Below are positions 43,801 through 51,777 of a stretch of DNA of 54,133 nucleotides, in pieces. The first letter of the stretch is position 1. Every line of letters starts with the position of its first letter. The stretch is from Thermoguttaceae bacterium (GTDB lineage: Bacteria; Planctomycetota; Planctomycetia; Pirellulales; Thermoguttaceae). Position numbers and translations under genes: made by a program. Under the pieces are notes generated by a model. That model saw only the letters and a list, made by a program, of their open reading frames with translations, had not been told where the DNA came from and made no database searches. Location: the NCBI GenBank assembly GCA_017550965.1, contig JAFZNK010000107.1, forward strand, positions 1 to 54,133. The letters run 5' to 3'.

Positions 43801-44124
43801 CCGACCTTCGGAACCGCGCGCGGTCGCGTAAGGAAGAGCGTCGGCGCCGTATTCCGCGTCAAATTCGCCCCCGTCGTCCAATTGAGCCAACACGCGCGCG
43901 ATCAATTCGCGCTGAGCGTCGACGTTGGCGCCGGGAGTGAAATACGCGCCGCGAAGCGCGGCGTCCGGCTCGTCCTGCATAAGCCAGTCGGCCGTAAGTC
44001 GATTGTTGAAAATCTCCGAATTAAAAGACCAATTGCGTTCGTCCGAGCGACACGGAGACGTCAACAGCGCCGCCAGAGCCAGCGTAAAACCAAACGCGAA
44101 ATATCGACGCAATCGTGAAAACAT
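40900..44124 (-). CDS. secreted dihaem protein resembling hydrazine synthase alpha subunit (copy 2)
   Basis: The 1074-aa protein has a Sec signal (FAFGFTLALAALLTSPCRS). Propeller-like segments are GTTRQITYGLGVADIEPIYL, then PNGDILFGSTRCGQ and YPKLLDDGRIVYTRWDY. The same VPVEEDGSAYFEVPALTPVY block as copy 1 precedes haem sites CVGCH (643-647) and CVRCH (705-709). Unlike copy 1, the C-terminal ~130 residues form a discoidin-like beta sandwich (WLNVDFGCEVEIDKAVIYVR) that may bind carbohydrate. The overall family is HzsA-like with unknown reaction outside anammox. It has its own terminator, so it is not simply co-transcribed with the caspase-fold gene downstream. Confidence 0.85.
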   Translation of the reverse strand: MFSRLRRYFAFGFTLALAALLTSPCRSDERNWSFNSEIFNNRLTADWLMQDEPDAALRGAYFTPGANVDAQRELIARVLAQLDDGGEFDAEYGADALPYATARGSEGRFSPDENFDPTSAGVEVLNERFAALVDAKEPTDSPKWRELYRSACLIRRARRLASAVEYAPKIVYTKHYVIGGSHYAYTEDVTDEAKRDFSCNRQPGGQLCLATFEPDGTIKNEVLIATAQGTIRDPDVSWDGKKILFSMRDHYETDDFHIYEYDVEKGTTRQITYGLGVADIEPIYLPNGDILFGSTRCGQITDCWWTEVSNFYTCDIQGRFMRRVSVDQVTVNYPKLLDDGRIVYTRWDYNDRGQIYPQPLFQMNADGTGQTEFYGNNSYFPTTILHARGIPGSDQVVAIASGHHTNQDGKLILIDRSKGTQENTGATLIAPVRETPADKIDQYGQVGELFQYPYPLDDSTLLCAYIPEGGAWSYQIPFGLYWFDFDGARELLAYDPEISCGQPIVLAEREKPTTRPSQVDLTKDTGEYYVQDVYEGPGLEGIERGTIKALRVVNIEFRGAGIRSNGNSGPAGGAMICTPIAVGGGTWDVKHVLGVVPVEEDGSAYFEVPALTPVYFQLLDKNGDVVQTMRSWSTLQPGETFGCVGCHEPKGSVIENAASADGSTSIALKKGVAKLTPELRPGAGRFHDAGFSFTRDIQPILDHHCVRCHTGGTDDGKKAPFSLLGNLDVTQKGTEICEKSGRTFSESYLNLSNYGVNAGSRARWINIQEGPAMLPPYKEGAATSPVIKLFRDKDGNVGGQDENHKDVRIDKDSLRLLAMWMDLLVPYCGDYTEENNWTPEENAHYVYYLTKRANSERIVAQNVGMLVQAQKTGVIPDFDKFQQLTFGGLDDRKAFFESYPNRHIPSVARREGNLNVYRNVALNPGDIQGDAYTLLNYPHATSNSEYAYLDEFAAKNAIDGKKENKGHGPKFPSWGPNLRTDLWLNVDFGCEVEIDKAVIYVRADFPHDDVWKSATLEFSDGSREKIELKATAEPQTFEFKKRRVTSVKLTDLEASFPLKWSGITEIEYWGTTVE

Positions 44125-44372
44125 GTTCTCTCCAACAGGAATCGGCGGTTCTTATTCTCTTTTAAAACGACGCCGCGACGGCGACGCCTATAATATAACA
44201 TAAACGCAAAACGTTTTGTGAATCGCCGCGAAAAAAACTTGAAAATAAAAGGAACCACAGACTTCTGTCGCAACGTCGGCCAATCGGCGACATACCTGAA
44301 CGTCGTTCGACCCGTTCTCCGCGCCGCGCGGTTCTCCGTTGGAAAAAAAACCGTCGAAACCTCCCCCGACCC
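44125..44372. other. divergent intergenic region
   Basis: It contains AT-rich DNA near 44180-44225 with TATATTAT on the minus strand, which could be the -10 of dihaem copy 2, but no matching -35 was convincing. No gene is visible. Confidence 0.35.
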
Positions 44373-44401
44373 TTGATTTCACGCGATTCGTCCAGTATCA
44401 T
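44373..44401 (+). promoter_or_regulatory. candidate promoter of the murein-peptide gene pair
   Basis: TTGATT (44373-44378) and TATCAT (44396-44401) are spaced by 17 bp, about 75 nt before the peptidase ATG. Confidence 0.55.
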
Positions 44402-44483
44402 TGATAGGCGGTTTTACCGACGAACGCCTCAACGGACCTTTTTGTCCGAACGCATTTGATCCCAAATCGACAAACGCAAGAAC

Positions 44484-45689
44484 ATGAAACACGCAACTCT
44501 TTTTTCGACGTCGTTGGCGTTGACGGCTTTTTTCCTTGTTTCCGCCTTCGTTCGCGCCGACGAAAGCGCGCAAGCGTTGACGTCGCGCCTCGACGCGATC
44601 GAGTCGAAATACGCCCCGGACTTGAGACTGGACTTGTTCGAGACGACCCTTGACGCCAAAAAACAGACGGCGCGCGTCGCGACCACGTCGAAAGAAGCTT
44701 GCGACGCGATTCGCCAGGTTGCGGCCGATTTCCCAGGTTGGAAAATCGACGCGGCGCTCTATCCCGAAGAGAACCTCGAGCTTAACGGCAAATGGCGCGC
44801 GCTCGTCAACTTCTCCTCGATCCAGCTCCAAAAAAAGCCGGACCACGCCTCCGAATGGGGAACGCAGTCGGTCATGGGAACGCCCGTGCGCATTCTCAAA
44901 AAAGAGGGCGGCTGGGTTCTGATTCAAAACGACGACGGCTATTTGGGCTACGCGACGTCCGGAAGCGTCGCCGCTAAAACGGAAGAAGAATTCGAGGCGT
45001 GGCGCCGCGCGAAAAAAGTCGTCTGGCTCGAAAACTACGGCTTCATCTACGCCGAACCGTCGCTTGACGCGCCGACGATTTCCGATCTTACCCCGATCTG
45101 TACGCTCGTCTGGAAAGACGAAAAGGTCGAAAACGGTTTCTACCGCGTGGAAACGCCCGACGGACGTCTCGGCTGGATTCCCCAAAAGGGCGCTATGGAA
45201 TATGACGAATGGCTCGATTCGCGCGAATTGACGGCGGACGCGCTGATCGCGACCGCGCGACGGTTCCTCGGCTCTCCGTACGTCTGGGGCGGAGCTACGA
45301 GCAAAGGAATGGATTGTTCCGGGCTCGTCTCCCTGACGTTCCGAATCAACGGTTTCAATATTCTGCGCGACGTCAGTCAGATTCGACGCGAAGGAATCGA
45401 CGTCGACGTCTCGCAAGGCTATAAGAATTTCCAGCCGGGCGACCTGCTTATTTTCGGCCAAAAGCGATCCAACGGAACGTATTCGTGGCGGCACGTCGCG
45501 ATCTACGAAGAGGACGGACGCTTCGTTCATTCGGCGACGAGCGTTCACGAAAGCAGTCTCGATCCCGACTCGCCCATATACGACGCGTATAACGCAAGAG
45601 AGCTGATCAAAGTCGTTCGCATGATCGGCGCGCCTTACACCGAACATTTTCACCCTCTTCAGGGGCGATCGTCCTCAACTCAAAACTAA
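44484..45689 (+). CDS. secreted NlpC/P60 peptidase with SH3-like domains
   Basis: The 401-aa protein has a Sec signal (FSTSLALTAFFLVSAFVRAD). Two SH3-like regions follow (about 125-165 and 185-235), then the catalytic domain from ~250: FLGSPYVWGGATSKGMDCSG with nucleophile Cys278, HVAIY with His337, and a polar third residue at His349. The His-His spacing of 12 matches YkfC, which cuts gamma-D-Glu-diaminoacid bonds in murein peptides. The next gene is a dipeptide epimerase, the same pairing as ykfB-ykfC in Bacillus, which supports the assignment. Export implies that the peptide is cut outside the cytoplasm. Confidence 0.92.
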   Translation: MKHATLFSTSLALTAFFLVSAFVRADESAQALTSRLDAIESKYAPDLRLDLFETTLDAKKQTARVATTSKEACDAIRQVAADFPGWKIDAALYPEENLELNGKWRALVNFSSIQLQKKPDHASEWGTQSVMGTPVRILKKEGGWVLIQNDDGYLGYATSGSVAAKTEEEFEAWRRAKKVVWLENYGFIYAEPSLDAPTISDLTPICTLVWKDEKVENGFYRVETPDGRLGWIPQKGAMEYDEWLDSRELTADALIATARRFLGSPYVWGGATSKGMDCSGLVSLTFRINGFNILRDVSQIRREGIDVDVSQGYKNFQPGDLLIFGQKRSNGTYSWRHVAIYEEDGRFVHSATSVHESSLDPDSPIYDAYNARELIKVVRMIGAPYTEHFHPLQGRSSSTQN

Positions 45690-45763
45690 AAAGTCATACG
45701 GCGAAATCGCGGAGCCTTTTGACGCGATTCCGTTCCAACAAAAGCGTAGAAAGAAAGATTTCC

Positions 45764-46948
45764 ATGACGAACCGACGAAATTTCCTTCGCAACGTCGCGG
45801 GCGCCGCTTTAGGCGCGACGTTTTGCGCGACCGACGCCTCGTCCCTCCTGCGAGCCGACGACGCGCCCGCCGTTTCCAATAAACTCGGCAAGATGAACCT
45901 GACGTTCAAGCCGTATCTGCTCACGCTCCGCCACGCGTTCGGCGTCTCCGGCGTTACGCGCACGACGACGCAGTCGGTTCAGGTAGAGATCGAATGCGAC
46001 GGCTACGTCGGATACGGCGAAGCGTCCATGCCCCCGTACCTGAGCGAGTCGACCGCGTCGGTCATGGCGTTTCTCGAACGCGTCGATTTGTCGCAATTCA
46101 AAAGCCCCTTTGAAATGGAAGATATTCTGACCTACGTCGACGGGATTTGCGAAAACAACGCGGCGGCCAAAGCGTCGGTCGATATCGCGCTCCACGATCT
46201 GGTCGGCAAAATGATCGGTCAGCCGTGGTGGAAAATCTGGGGGCTGAATAAAGAAAAGACCCCGTCGACGTTCTATACGATCGGAATCGACGCTCCCGAC
46301 GTCGTTAAAGAGAAAACGAAAGAAGCCGCCAAATTCGACATACTCAAAGTGAAATTAGGACGCGACGACAAGAGCGATCGCGAAATGATCGAGTCGGTGC
46401 GCTCCGTTTCCGACAGTCCGATCGCCGTCGACGCCAATCAGGGCTGGAAAGACAAAGTCTACGCGTCGGAATTTATCGGATGGCTCCATGAAATGGGCGT
46501 CATTCTCGTCGAACAGCCGATGAAAAAGACGAAACTCGACGATATCGCATGGATTACCGAACGCAGTCCGCTGCCGGTCGTCGCCGACGAATCGCTCCAG
46601 CGCCTGACCGATATTCCCAGACTCAAAGGCGCGTTCTCCGGAATCAACATTAAACTCATGAAATGCACGGGGATGCGCGAAGCGTGGAAGATGCTCAACC
46701 TGGCGCGCGCGCTCGACATGAAAGTCATGGTCGGCTGCATGACCGAGTCGTCGTGCGCGATTTCCGCCGCCGCGCAACTCTCGCCAATGGTCGACTGGGC
46801 CGATCTCGACGGCAATTTGCTCATCTCCAACGACGTTTTCGACGGCGTTAAAACCGCGCCCAACGGAAAGTTGCTCCTCAGCGACCTGCCCGGCCTGGGC
46901 CTGACCAAACTCGACGCGCCGATCAATCGACTCGACACGATAATTTGA
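45764..46948 (+). CDS. Tat-exported dipeptide epimerase (enolase superfamily)
   Basis: The ATG of MTNRRNFLRN is chosen because it gives a twin-arginine signal at the very start; an ATG 15 codons upstream would bury it. The 394-aa product is a muconate-lactonizing-type enolase superfamily enzyme: bases Lys195/Lys197 in LKVKLG and Lys297 in NIKLMK, metal ligands Asp223, Glu250 and Asp275. DLDG near the C-terminus is the DxD motif of dipeptide epimerases. The most likely activity is L-Ala-D-Glu to L-Ala-L-Glu. Known AEE enzymes are cytoplasmic, so export is unusual. It follows the NlpC/P60 gene by 74 bp in one transcript. Confidence 0.9.
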   Translation: MTNRRNFLRNVAGAALGATFCATDASSLLRADDAPAVSNKLGKMNLTFKPYLLTLRHAFGVSGVTRTTTQSVQVEIECDGYVGYGEASMPPYLSESTASVMAFLERVDLSQFKSPFEMEDILTYVDGICENNAAAKASVDIALHDLVGKMIGQPWWKIWGLNKEKTPSTFYTIGIDAPDVVKEKTKEAAKFDILKVKLGRDDKSDREMIESVRSVSDSPIAVDANQGWKDKVYASEFIGWLHEMGVILVEQPMKKTKLDDIAWITERSPLPVVADESLQRLTDIPRLKGAFSGINIKLMKCTGMREAWKMLNLARALDMKVMVGCMTESSCAISAAAQLSPMVDWADLDGNLLISNDVFDGVKTAPNGKLLLSDLPGLGLTKLDAPINRLDTII

Positions 46949-47017
46949 TTCGCCCCGACCGTTTGACTTGTTCGTATAAAACGATTTTTTAGCGATAAGA
47001 TAACAAAGGATCCAACA

Positions 47018-47977
47018 ATGCAAATCTCCCGAAGAAATTTCCTGCAAACGGCTCTTGGAGTCGGCGCCGCGTCGGCGTTCTCCTTCCCTCTTTTCGACGT
47101 TCCTCAGGCGCTCGCCGACGAGGCGAAAAAAGACCTGAAAATCGAAAGATTCACGTTGAAAGTCGGCGCGACCAGGCCGTTTGCCGCCGTTCACGTCTCC
47201 GACACGCACGTTACCTTCGCCGACGAGCGCGAAGTCGAGCGCAAACTCAAACTCGCCGAAAGCCGCGCGAAATATTTCAGTCGTTCGGAAGCGTTCCACA
47301 ACGCCTCGGTCGAATACGCGAAAGAAAAAGAAGCGCTCCTGCTCCACACCGGCGATTTCATCGACTTCCTCAGCGACAAGAACCTGGAATACGTCAAAGA
47401 AGCGTTCGACGCGTTTTCTCCGTGTTTCTGCTCGTCCGGCAATCACGAGTTCAGTCATTATCTCGGCGAGGCGCGCGAAGACGAACAATATAAAATGAAC
47501 TCGTTCGAACGCGTGCAGAAATATTATCCGAACGACTTGAAATTCTGCTCGTTCGTCTACAACGGAGTCAACTTCGTCGCGTTCGACGACGTCTACTACT
47601 ACGTCGACGACGATTTGATCGACCGTTTTCAAGTCGAAATCGACAAAGGACTTCCGATTGTAACTCTTTGTCACGTGCCGCTCTATACGCCGCAACTGAC
47701 GAAATTCATGCTTGAAGACCAGAAGGAAAAAGTCGCCTGGGTTCTCGGCGCCCCCGACGAAGTCGTCGACTCCTATCCGGAAGGGCGGCGCGAATCGCAA
47801 CGTTCCAACGAGACGACGACAAAATTCCTCGAATGGCTCAAAGAGCAAAAGCTCGTCAAAGCGCTCCTCGCGGGCCATCTGCACGTCAACCACGTCGGGC
47901 CGTTCTCCGAAACCGCCATGCAATACGTTGTCGGCGGCAACTTTAAAGGCGATCTTTTCGAATTCTCGTTCGAATGA
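47018..47977 (+). CDS. Tat-exported calcineurin-type metallophosphoesterase
   Basis: The 319-aa protein has a twin-arginine signal (SRRNFLQTALGVGAASAFS). The five metallophosphoesterase blocks are present in order: SDTH (Asp62, His64), HTGDFID, GNHE, CHVPLY and GHLH. These bind two metal ions and cut phosphate mono- or diesters. The substrate is not clear. It is third in line after the peptidase and epimerase, with a 69-bp gap and no terminator between, so it may be co-transcribed. AAAGGA precedes the ATG. Confidence 0.9.
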   Translation: MQISRRNFLQTALGVGAASAFSFPLFDVPQALADEAKKDLKIERFTLKVGATRPFAAVHVSDTHVTFADEREVERKLKLAESRAKYFSRSEAFHNASVEYAKEKEALLLHTGDFIDFLSDKNLEYVKEAFDAFSPCFCSSGNHEFSHYLGEAREDEQYKMNSFERVQKYYPNDLKFCSFVYNGVNFVAFDDVYYYVDDDLIDRFQVEIDKGLPIVTLCHVPLYTPQLTKFMLEDQKEKVAWVLGAPDEVVDSYPEGRRESQRSNETTTKFLEWLKEQKLVKALLAGHLHVNHVGPFSETAMQYVVGGNFKGDLFEFSFE

Positions 47978-48026
47978 TTTTCAACGTCGCTTTTTCCGAA
48001 GCGATTTCGTTTTAGAACTTCAACCG

Positions 48027-48055
48027 ACCGCCGCTTCCATGCGGCGGTTATTCGT
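48027..48055 (+). terminator. 8-bp perfect hairpin before epmA
   Basis: ACCGCCGC and GCGGCGGT flank a 6-nt loop and are followed by TATTCGTT. It may end the preceding operon. It also stands 13 nt before the epmA ATG, where no Shine-Dalgarno is visible. Confidence 0.45.
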
Positions 48056-48061
48056 TAATCT

Positions 48062-49165
48062 ATGTCAACGCTGACTTTATTTCGTCCGACGGCGTCCCTC
48101 GACGCGCTCAAACGCCGCGCGGCGCTCTATCGTCTGTTGCGCGCTTTCTTCGACGAACGCGATTTTATCGAAGTCTCAACGCCGACCCTGTCGCGCGACG
48201 TCGTCGTCGATCGATTTGTCGAATCGATCCCCGTCAAACTCGATCGTTGCTGGCAGGAACGCGACGATTTTTCAACGACGCGTTTCTCCTCTCCGGAGCT
48301 CGCCAAAGAACGCGAAACGACGTTTTACCTGCAGACGTCCCCCGAATTCGCCATGAAACGCCTCGTCGCGTCGGGCATGAGCGCGATCTATCAACTTGCT
48401 CCGGCGTATCGGCGCGGCGATCGCGGCCAATTGCACAACGTCGAATTCACAATGCTCGAATGGTATCGACAAGGCGACGATTACGAAACGGGCCGCGCCT
48501 TCCTCGCGGAACTCGTCGAAACGGTCGCGGAACGATTCTTCGCCGGCGCGAATCTCCCGCGTCCCGAGCAGTTGACAAAAGTCGTTCAACTGCCCTTTGG
48601 CGACGTCTTCTTCGACAAAACCGGATTCGATCCGCATTCGTGTTCCTGCGATCAACTTCGGGAATACGCCGACGCCAATAAAATTCCCTACCCGGACGCT
48701 TATGCAACAACGGACAATCCCGCGACCAAAGACGACTGGATCGATTTGATCTTTTCGGAAAAAGTCCAGCCGACGCTCGGGTTCGATTCGGCGACGATCC
48801 TCTTCGATTATCCCGCGTCCCAGTCTCAACTTGCAAAAGTCGGTTCGGGCGTCGATCCCCAAACCGGAAGAACGCGCGACGTCTCGCGCCGTTTCGAGCT
48901 TTTTGTCGACGGAATCGAATTGGCCAACGGGTACGACGAACTTCTCGACGCCGCCGTTCTGCGCGAACGAATCGCGGAAACAAGCGAAGAGCGCCGCCGC
49001 GACGGCTCCCCCGAGCTGCCGAAAGAATCGCGCCTGCTCGCCGCGATGGACGCCGGACTGCCCGATTGCGCCGGATGCGCGCTCGGCGTCGATCGATTCT
49101 TATGCGTTTTGCTCGCGACGACAAAAATCGACGACGTGATCGCGTTTCCTACCGAACTCGCGTAA
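48062..49165 (+). CDS. epmA: EF-P lysyltransferase EpmA/GenX-like
   Basis: The 367-aa protein is the catalytic core of a class II lysyl-tRNA synthetase without the tRNA anticodon-binding domain. Motif 2 is YQLAPAYRRGDRGQLHNVEF followed by TMLEWY, and motif 3 is GCALGVDRFL. ELANGYDEL is the conserved catalytic block. EpmA attaches beta-lysine to elongation factor P. The partners EpmB and EF-P are not in the window, so the substrate is inferred from the family. Length is close to the usual ~325, with a longer central insert (residues 60-80). Confidence 0.9.
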   Translation: MSTLTLFRPTASLDALKRRAALYRLLRAFFDERDFIEVSTPTLSRDVVVDRFVESIPVKLDRCWQERDDFSTTRFSSPELAKERETTFYLQTSPEFAMKRLVASGMSAIYQLAPAYRRGDRGQLHNVEFTMLEWYRQGDDYETGRAFLAELVETVAERFFAGANLPRPEQLTKVVQLPFGDVFFDKTGFDPHSCSCDQLREYADANKIPYPDAYATTDNPATKDDWIDLIFSEKVQPTLGFDSATILFDYPASQSQLAKVGSGVDPQTGRTRDVSRRFELFVDGIELANGYDELLDAAVLRERIAETSEERRRDGSPELPKESRLLAAMDAGLPDCAGCALGVDRFLCVLLATTKIDDVIAFPTELA

Positions 49166-49292
49166 CGAATCGGGAAAACGCGCGTTTTTCAAAAAGGGGT
49201 CAAGTTTGAGACAATTATGCCGATAATAGCGATTAAGCCGGATTATTGTCGAATTCGGCGCAACTGTATCGTTAAAACCTATCGGAAAAGCA

Positions 49293-50348
49293 ATGTCGAC
49301 GACGCCCAAACAGGAAGACGCGCTTCAAAGCGCCGCGACGTCGGAACCGAATCGACGCGATCCCGCGTCCTCCGTTCCGTTGTCGCAATATCTTCAGACG
49401 AACGTCGACCCGGACGACGACGGCTGGACGGTCTACGCGTCCAACGAAGAGGAAAAACCGCCCCTCGACCGTCCGCGCGACCTTTCCGTCCTTAAAAGCA
49501 TCAAGCGTTTTCTCGCCGAAGAAACGCCTCGCGGCGTCGACGACGCCTCCGCTTTTGACGGGAGCGCGTACCGCGTCGACTATCCGTTCTACGACGGAGA
49601 ACAGTCGTCTACGCCGCAGGAAACGGTCCCCGTCGCCTATTCGTTTAACGAACAAATAACGTTCGAGCCCAACGCCGTGCGTTATGAAAAAGCCGAAACG
49701 GCGCCAAATTCCCGCGAACATATGGAAGCCGATTCGGAGGAACGCGTCGACGGGGAAATTTCAACCGCGCCCGAGGAACTTGACGAATCGGAAAACGTCG
49801 AAACAATAGAAACGGTCGCGGAAGAGCCGCGCGTCGTTCCCGAAACGCCCGCGCGCGACGAGTCAGGCGCAAACGAAGAGATCGCCGTCGCGCCGGAAGA
49901 ACGGCCGTTTGTCGTCGAATTTGGAGAATTGGCCGACGACGCGTTCGATCGCCTCGAACGCGGGCTCGACGCGCCCAGGCCGCCGCTGATTACGTCGAAC
50001 GCCGGGTCGCGCGGGCGTTGGACGACGCCCCTCGTTCCGACGCCGGCGCCGTGGCAAACGTCCACGCCTTGCGAACCGTCGTACGTCGTCGAAAACGTCG
50101 AGCCGACGTGCGTGAGGCGCGATCGCGAACCGAAATCGAAGCTCGCGATCTTTCGCCGTTTTGTGAATATGATCGGGAAAAAAGAGGAGCAAAACGCCCC
50201 TCGACGCGCCGAAACCTCCGAGCCCGTCGAACCGTCCGACAATCGTTCGGGGATCGATTACGGCGAAACGGTCGCGTTTGCCGTCGCGCCGTCCTTTCCC
50301 GACGCCGAAACGTTCTGTTCGGACGCCTGTCCTTTAACGCCCCAGTAA
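49293..50348 (+). CDS. hypothetical acidic, low-complexity protein
   Basis: I do not recognise this 351-aa protein. It is rich in Glu, Asp, Pro and Ser, has no signal peptide or membrane segment, and is predicted by eye to be largely disordered. A single amphipathic helix candidate is LSVLKSIKRFLAEE (about 65-78), and another basic patch is KSKLAIFRRFVNMIGKK near 290. Its stop lies 18 bp before the WecA-like ATG, so it is probably translated from the same message. It could be a regulator or adaptor. The overlapping frames lack any family signal. Confidence 0.65.
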   Translation: MSTTPKQEDALQSAATSEPNRRDPASSVPLSQYLQTNVDPDDDGWTVYASNEEEKPPLDRPRDLSVLKSIKRFLAEETPRGVDDASAFDGSAYRVDYPFYDGEQSSTPQETVPVAYSFNEQITFEPNAVRYEKAETAPNSREHMEADSEERVDGEISTAPEELDESENVETIETVAEEPRVVPETPARDESGANEEIAVAPEERPFVVEFGELADDAFDRLERGLDAPRPPLITSNAGSRGRWTTPLVPTPAPWQTSTPCEPSYVVENVEPTCVRRDREPKSKLAIFRRFVNMIGKKEEQNAPRRAETSEPVEPSDNRSGIDYGETVAFAVAPSFPDAETFCSDACPLTPQ

Positions 50349-50366
50349 TTTGCGTTGATTCAAACA

Positions 50367-51545
50367 ATGACGCTCCCCATTTTCTTCGCTCTCTTTCTCG
50401 TCTCTGGAATCGTAAGTTGGGCGACGTGCCTTCTGGTGAAAAAATACGGCCCAGGCGTCGGGCTGATCGACAAGCCGGGCGCTCGAAAAATCCACGAAGT
50501 TCCGATTCCAACCGGCGGAGGGCTGGGAATCTGGCTGGGCGTTTTAATTCCAATTGCGGCGATCACGCTCGTCGCGTTAGGCTATCGCGCCGAAACGGAA
50601 GCGATCTGGGGAATCTCGCTGGCAAAATTCCCGCAATTTGTCGCCACGCATATCGGGGGAGTCGCCCACAGACTCGCGCAACTCTGGACGTTGCTGGGAT
50701 TAGGGTCGATTCTTGTCGTTCTCGGGACAATCGACGATCGAAAAGGGCTCCCGTGGCAATTGCGCCTGGGCGTCGAGTTTCTCGTCGCGATCGCCGCCGC
50801 CGCGGCCGGATGGCGCGGAACGTTTTTCCTCGACTGCCCCGCGATTACGTGGATCGTCAGCGTCTTTTGGATCGTCGGGCTCATTAACTCGTTCAATATG
50901 CTCGACAACATGGACGCGCTCTCGGGGGGAGTCGCGACGATCTGTTCGCTTTTTCTGGCGGCCGTCGCGTTTGCGTTCGCGCCCAACCCGCTCTCGGGGG
51001 AGCCGCAATATTTCCTCGGCGCGTTTTTGCTAACGCTCGCTGGCGCGATTCTCGGATTTTTGAAACTCAACCGCCCTCCGGCGAAGATGTTCATGGGGGA
51101 CGGAGGCGCGTATTTTATCGGGTTCCTGTTGGCGACGACGACTCTGTCGATCACGTTTGTCGGCGACAATACGCCCAGGACGGCGATTTTCGTGCCGCTG
51201 TGCATTCTTGCGGTTCCCATTTACGACACGATCAGCGTCGTGACAATCCGACTGCGCAATCGCGTAAGCCCTTTTGTCGGCGATAAAAACCACTATTCGC
51301 ACCGACTCGTCGCGCTCGGTCTTTCCAAAACTCAGGCGGTCGCGACGATCTATCTCACCACCGCGATTTGCGCGACCGGCGCGTTCTTCCTCTATCAGGT
51401 CAATCTCGGCACGGCGATTTTGGTCTTTGTTCAGACGGCGCTGATTCTCGTACTCGTCGCGATCCTCGAATTCGCCGCCAGAAAGAAAATCAGAGAAACG
51501 CAAGAGGGAAAAGAAAAAGAAGAAAACGACAAAACGACGCGTTAA
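50367..51545 (+). CDS. undecaprenyl-phosphate sugar-1-phosphate transferase, WecA/TagO-like
   Basis: The 392-aa polytopic membrane protein moves a sugar-1-phosphate (often GlcNAc-1-P) from UDP-sugar to undecaprenyl phosphate, the first step of surface glycan synthesis. The ATG of MTLPIFFALFLVSG is preferred over a TTG four codons upstream. Conserved blocks are GLIDKPGARKIHEVPIPTGG, then GTIDDRKGLPW, NSFNMLDNMDALSGG, FMGDGGAYFIGF and HYSHRLVALGLS. In the last block, families such as MraY and WecA have HHH or HxxH. About ten hydrophobic segments are visible. The C-terminus is charged (KIRETQEGKEKEENDKTTR). The sugar is unknown. A glycosyltransferase lies nearby on the other strand. Confidence 0.9.
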   Translation: MTLPIFFALFLVSGIVSWATCLLVKKYGPGVGLIDKPGARKIHEVPIPTGGGLGIWLGVLIPIAAITLVALGYRAETEAIWGISLAKFPQFVATHIGGVAHRLAQLWTLLGLGSILVVLGTIDDRKGLPWQLRLGVEFLVAIAAAAAGWRGTFFLDCPAITWIVSVFWIVGLINSFNMLDNMDALSGGVATICSLFLAAVAFAFAPNPLSGEPQYFLGAFLLTLAGAILGFLKLNRPPAKMFMGDGGAYFIGFLLATTTLSITFVGDNTPRTAIFVPLCILAVPIYDTISVVTIRLRNRVSPFVGDKNHYSHRLVALGLSKTQAVATIYLTTAICATGAFFLYQVNLGTAILVFVQTALILVLVAILEFAARKKIRETQEGKEKEENDKTTR

Positions 51546-51777
51546 TTGCCAATTGGAGCCGCAGACAAACAACGCAACGCGTTAATTGCCAATTGGAGCC
51601 GCAGGCGGAAGCGCGCTGTGTCGCGCGTATGCCGCAGGCCGCGCGGACGTTCTAACACGCAACGACGTCGGCGTACCTAACCAACGCAACGCCTAAACGC
51701 AAATTAGGGGCCGCAGGCAGAATCGCGCCGCGTTGATTGCCAATTGGAGCCGCAGGCAAACAACGCAACGCGCGTAT
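51541..51777. repeat. intergenic repeat block between convergent genes
   Basis: The 24-bp element GTTAATTGCCAATTGGAGCC-GCAG occurs at 51541-51564, 51581-51604 (period 40) and, with one change, 51732-51755. The first copy begins inside the stop codon of the WecA-like gene; the third ends close to the stop of the glycosyltransferase. A unit at 51676-51708 (CCTAACCAACGCAACGCCTA, then AACGCAAATTAGG) matches the 32-bp repeat at 5272-5463. Confidence 0.8.

Noticed and set aside
36540..44124. Anammox hydrazine synthesis
   Set aside because: Only alpha-like proteins are present; beta/gamma subunits and hydrazine dehydrogenase are absent, and such homologues are widespread in non-anammox planctomycetes.
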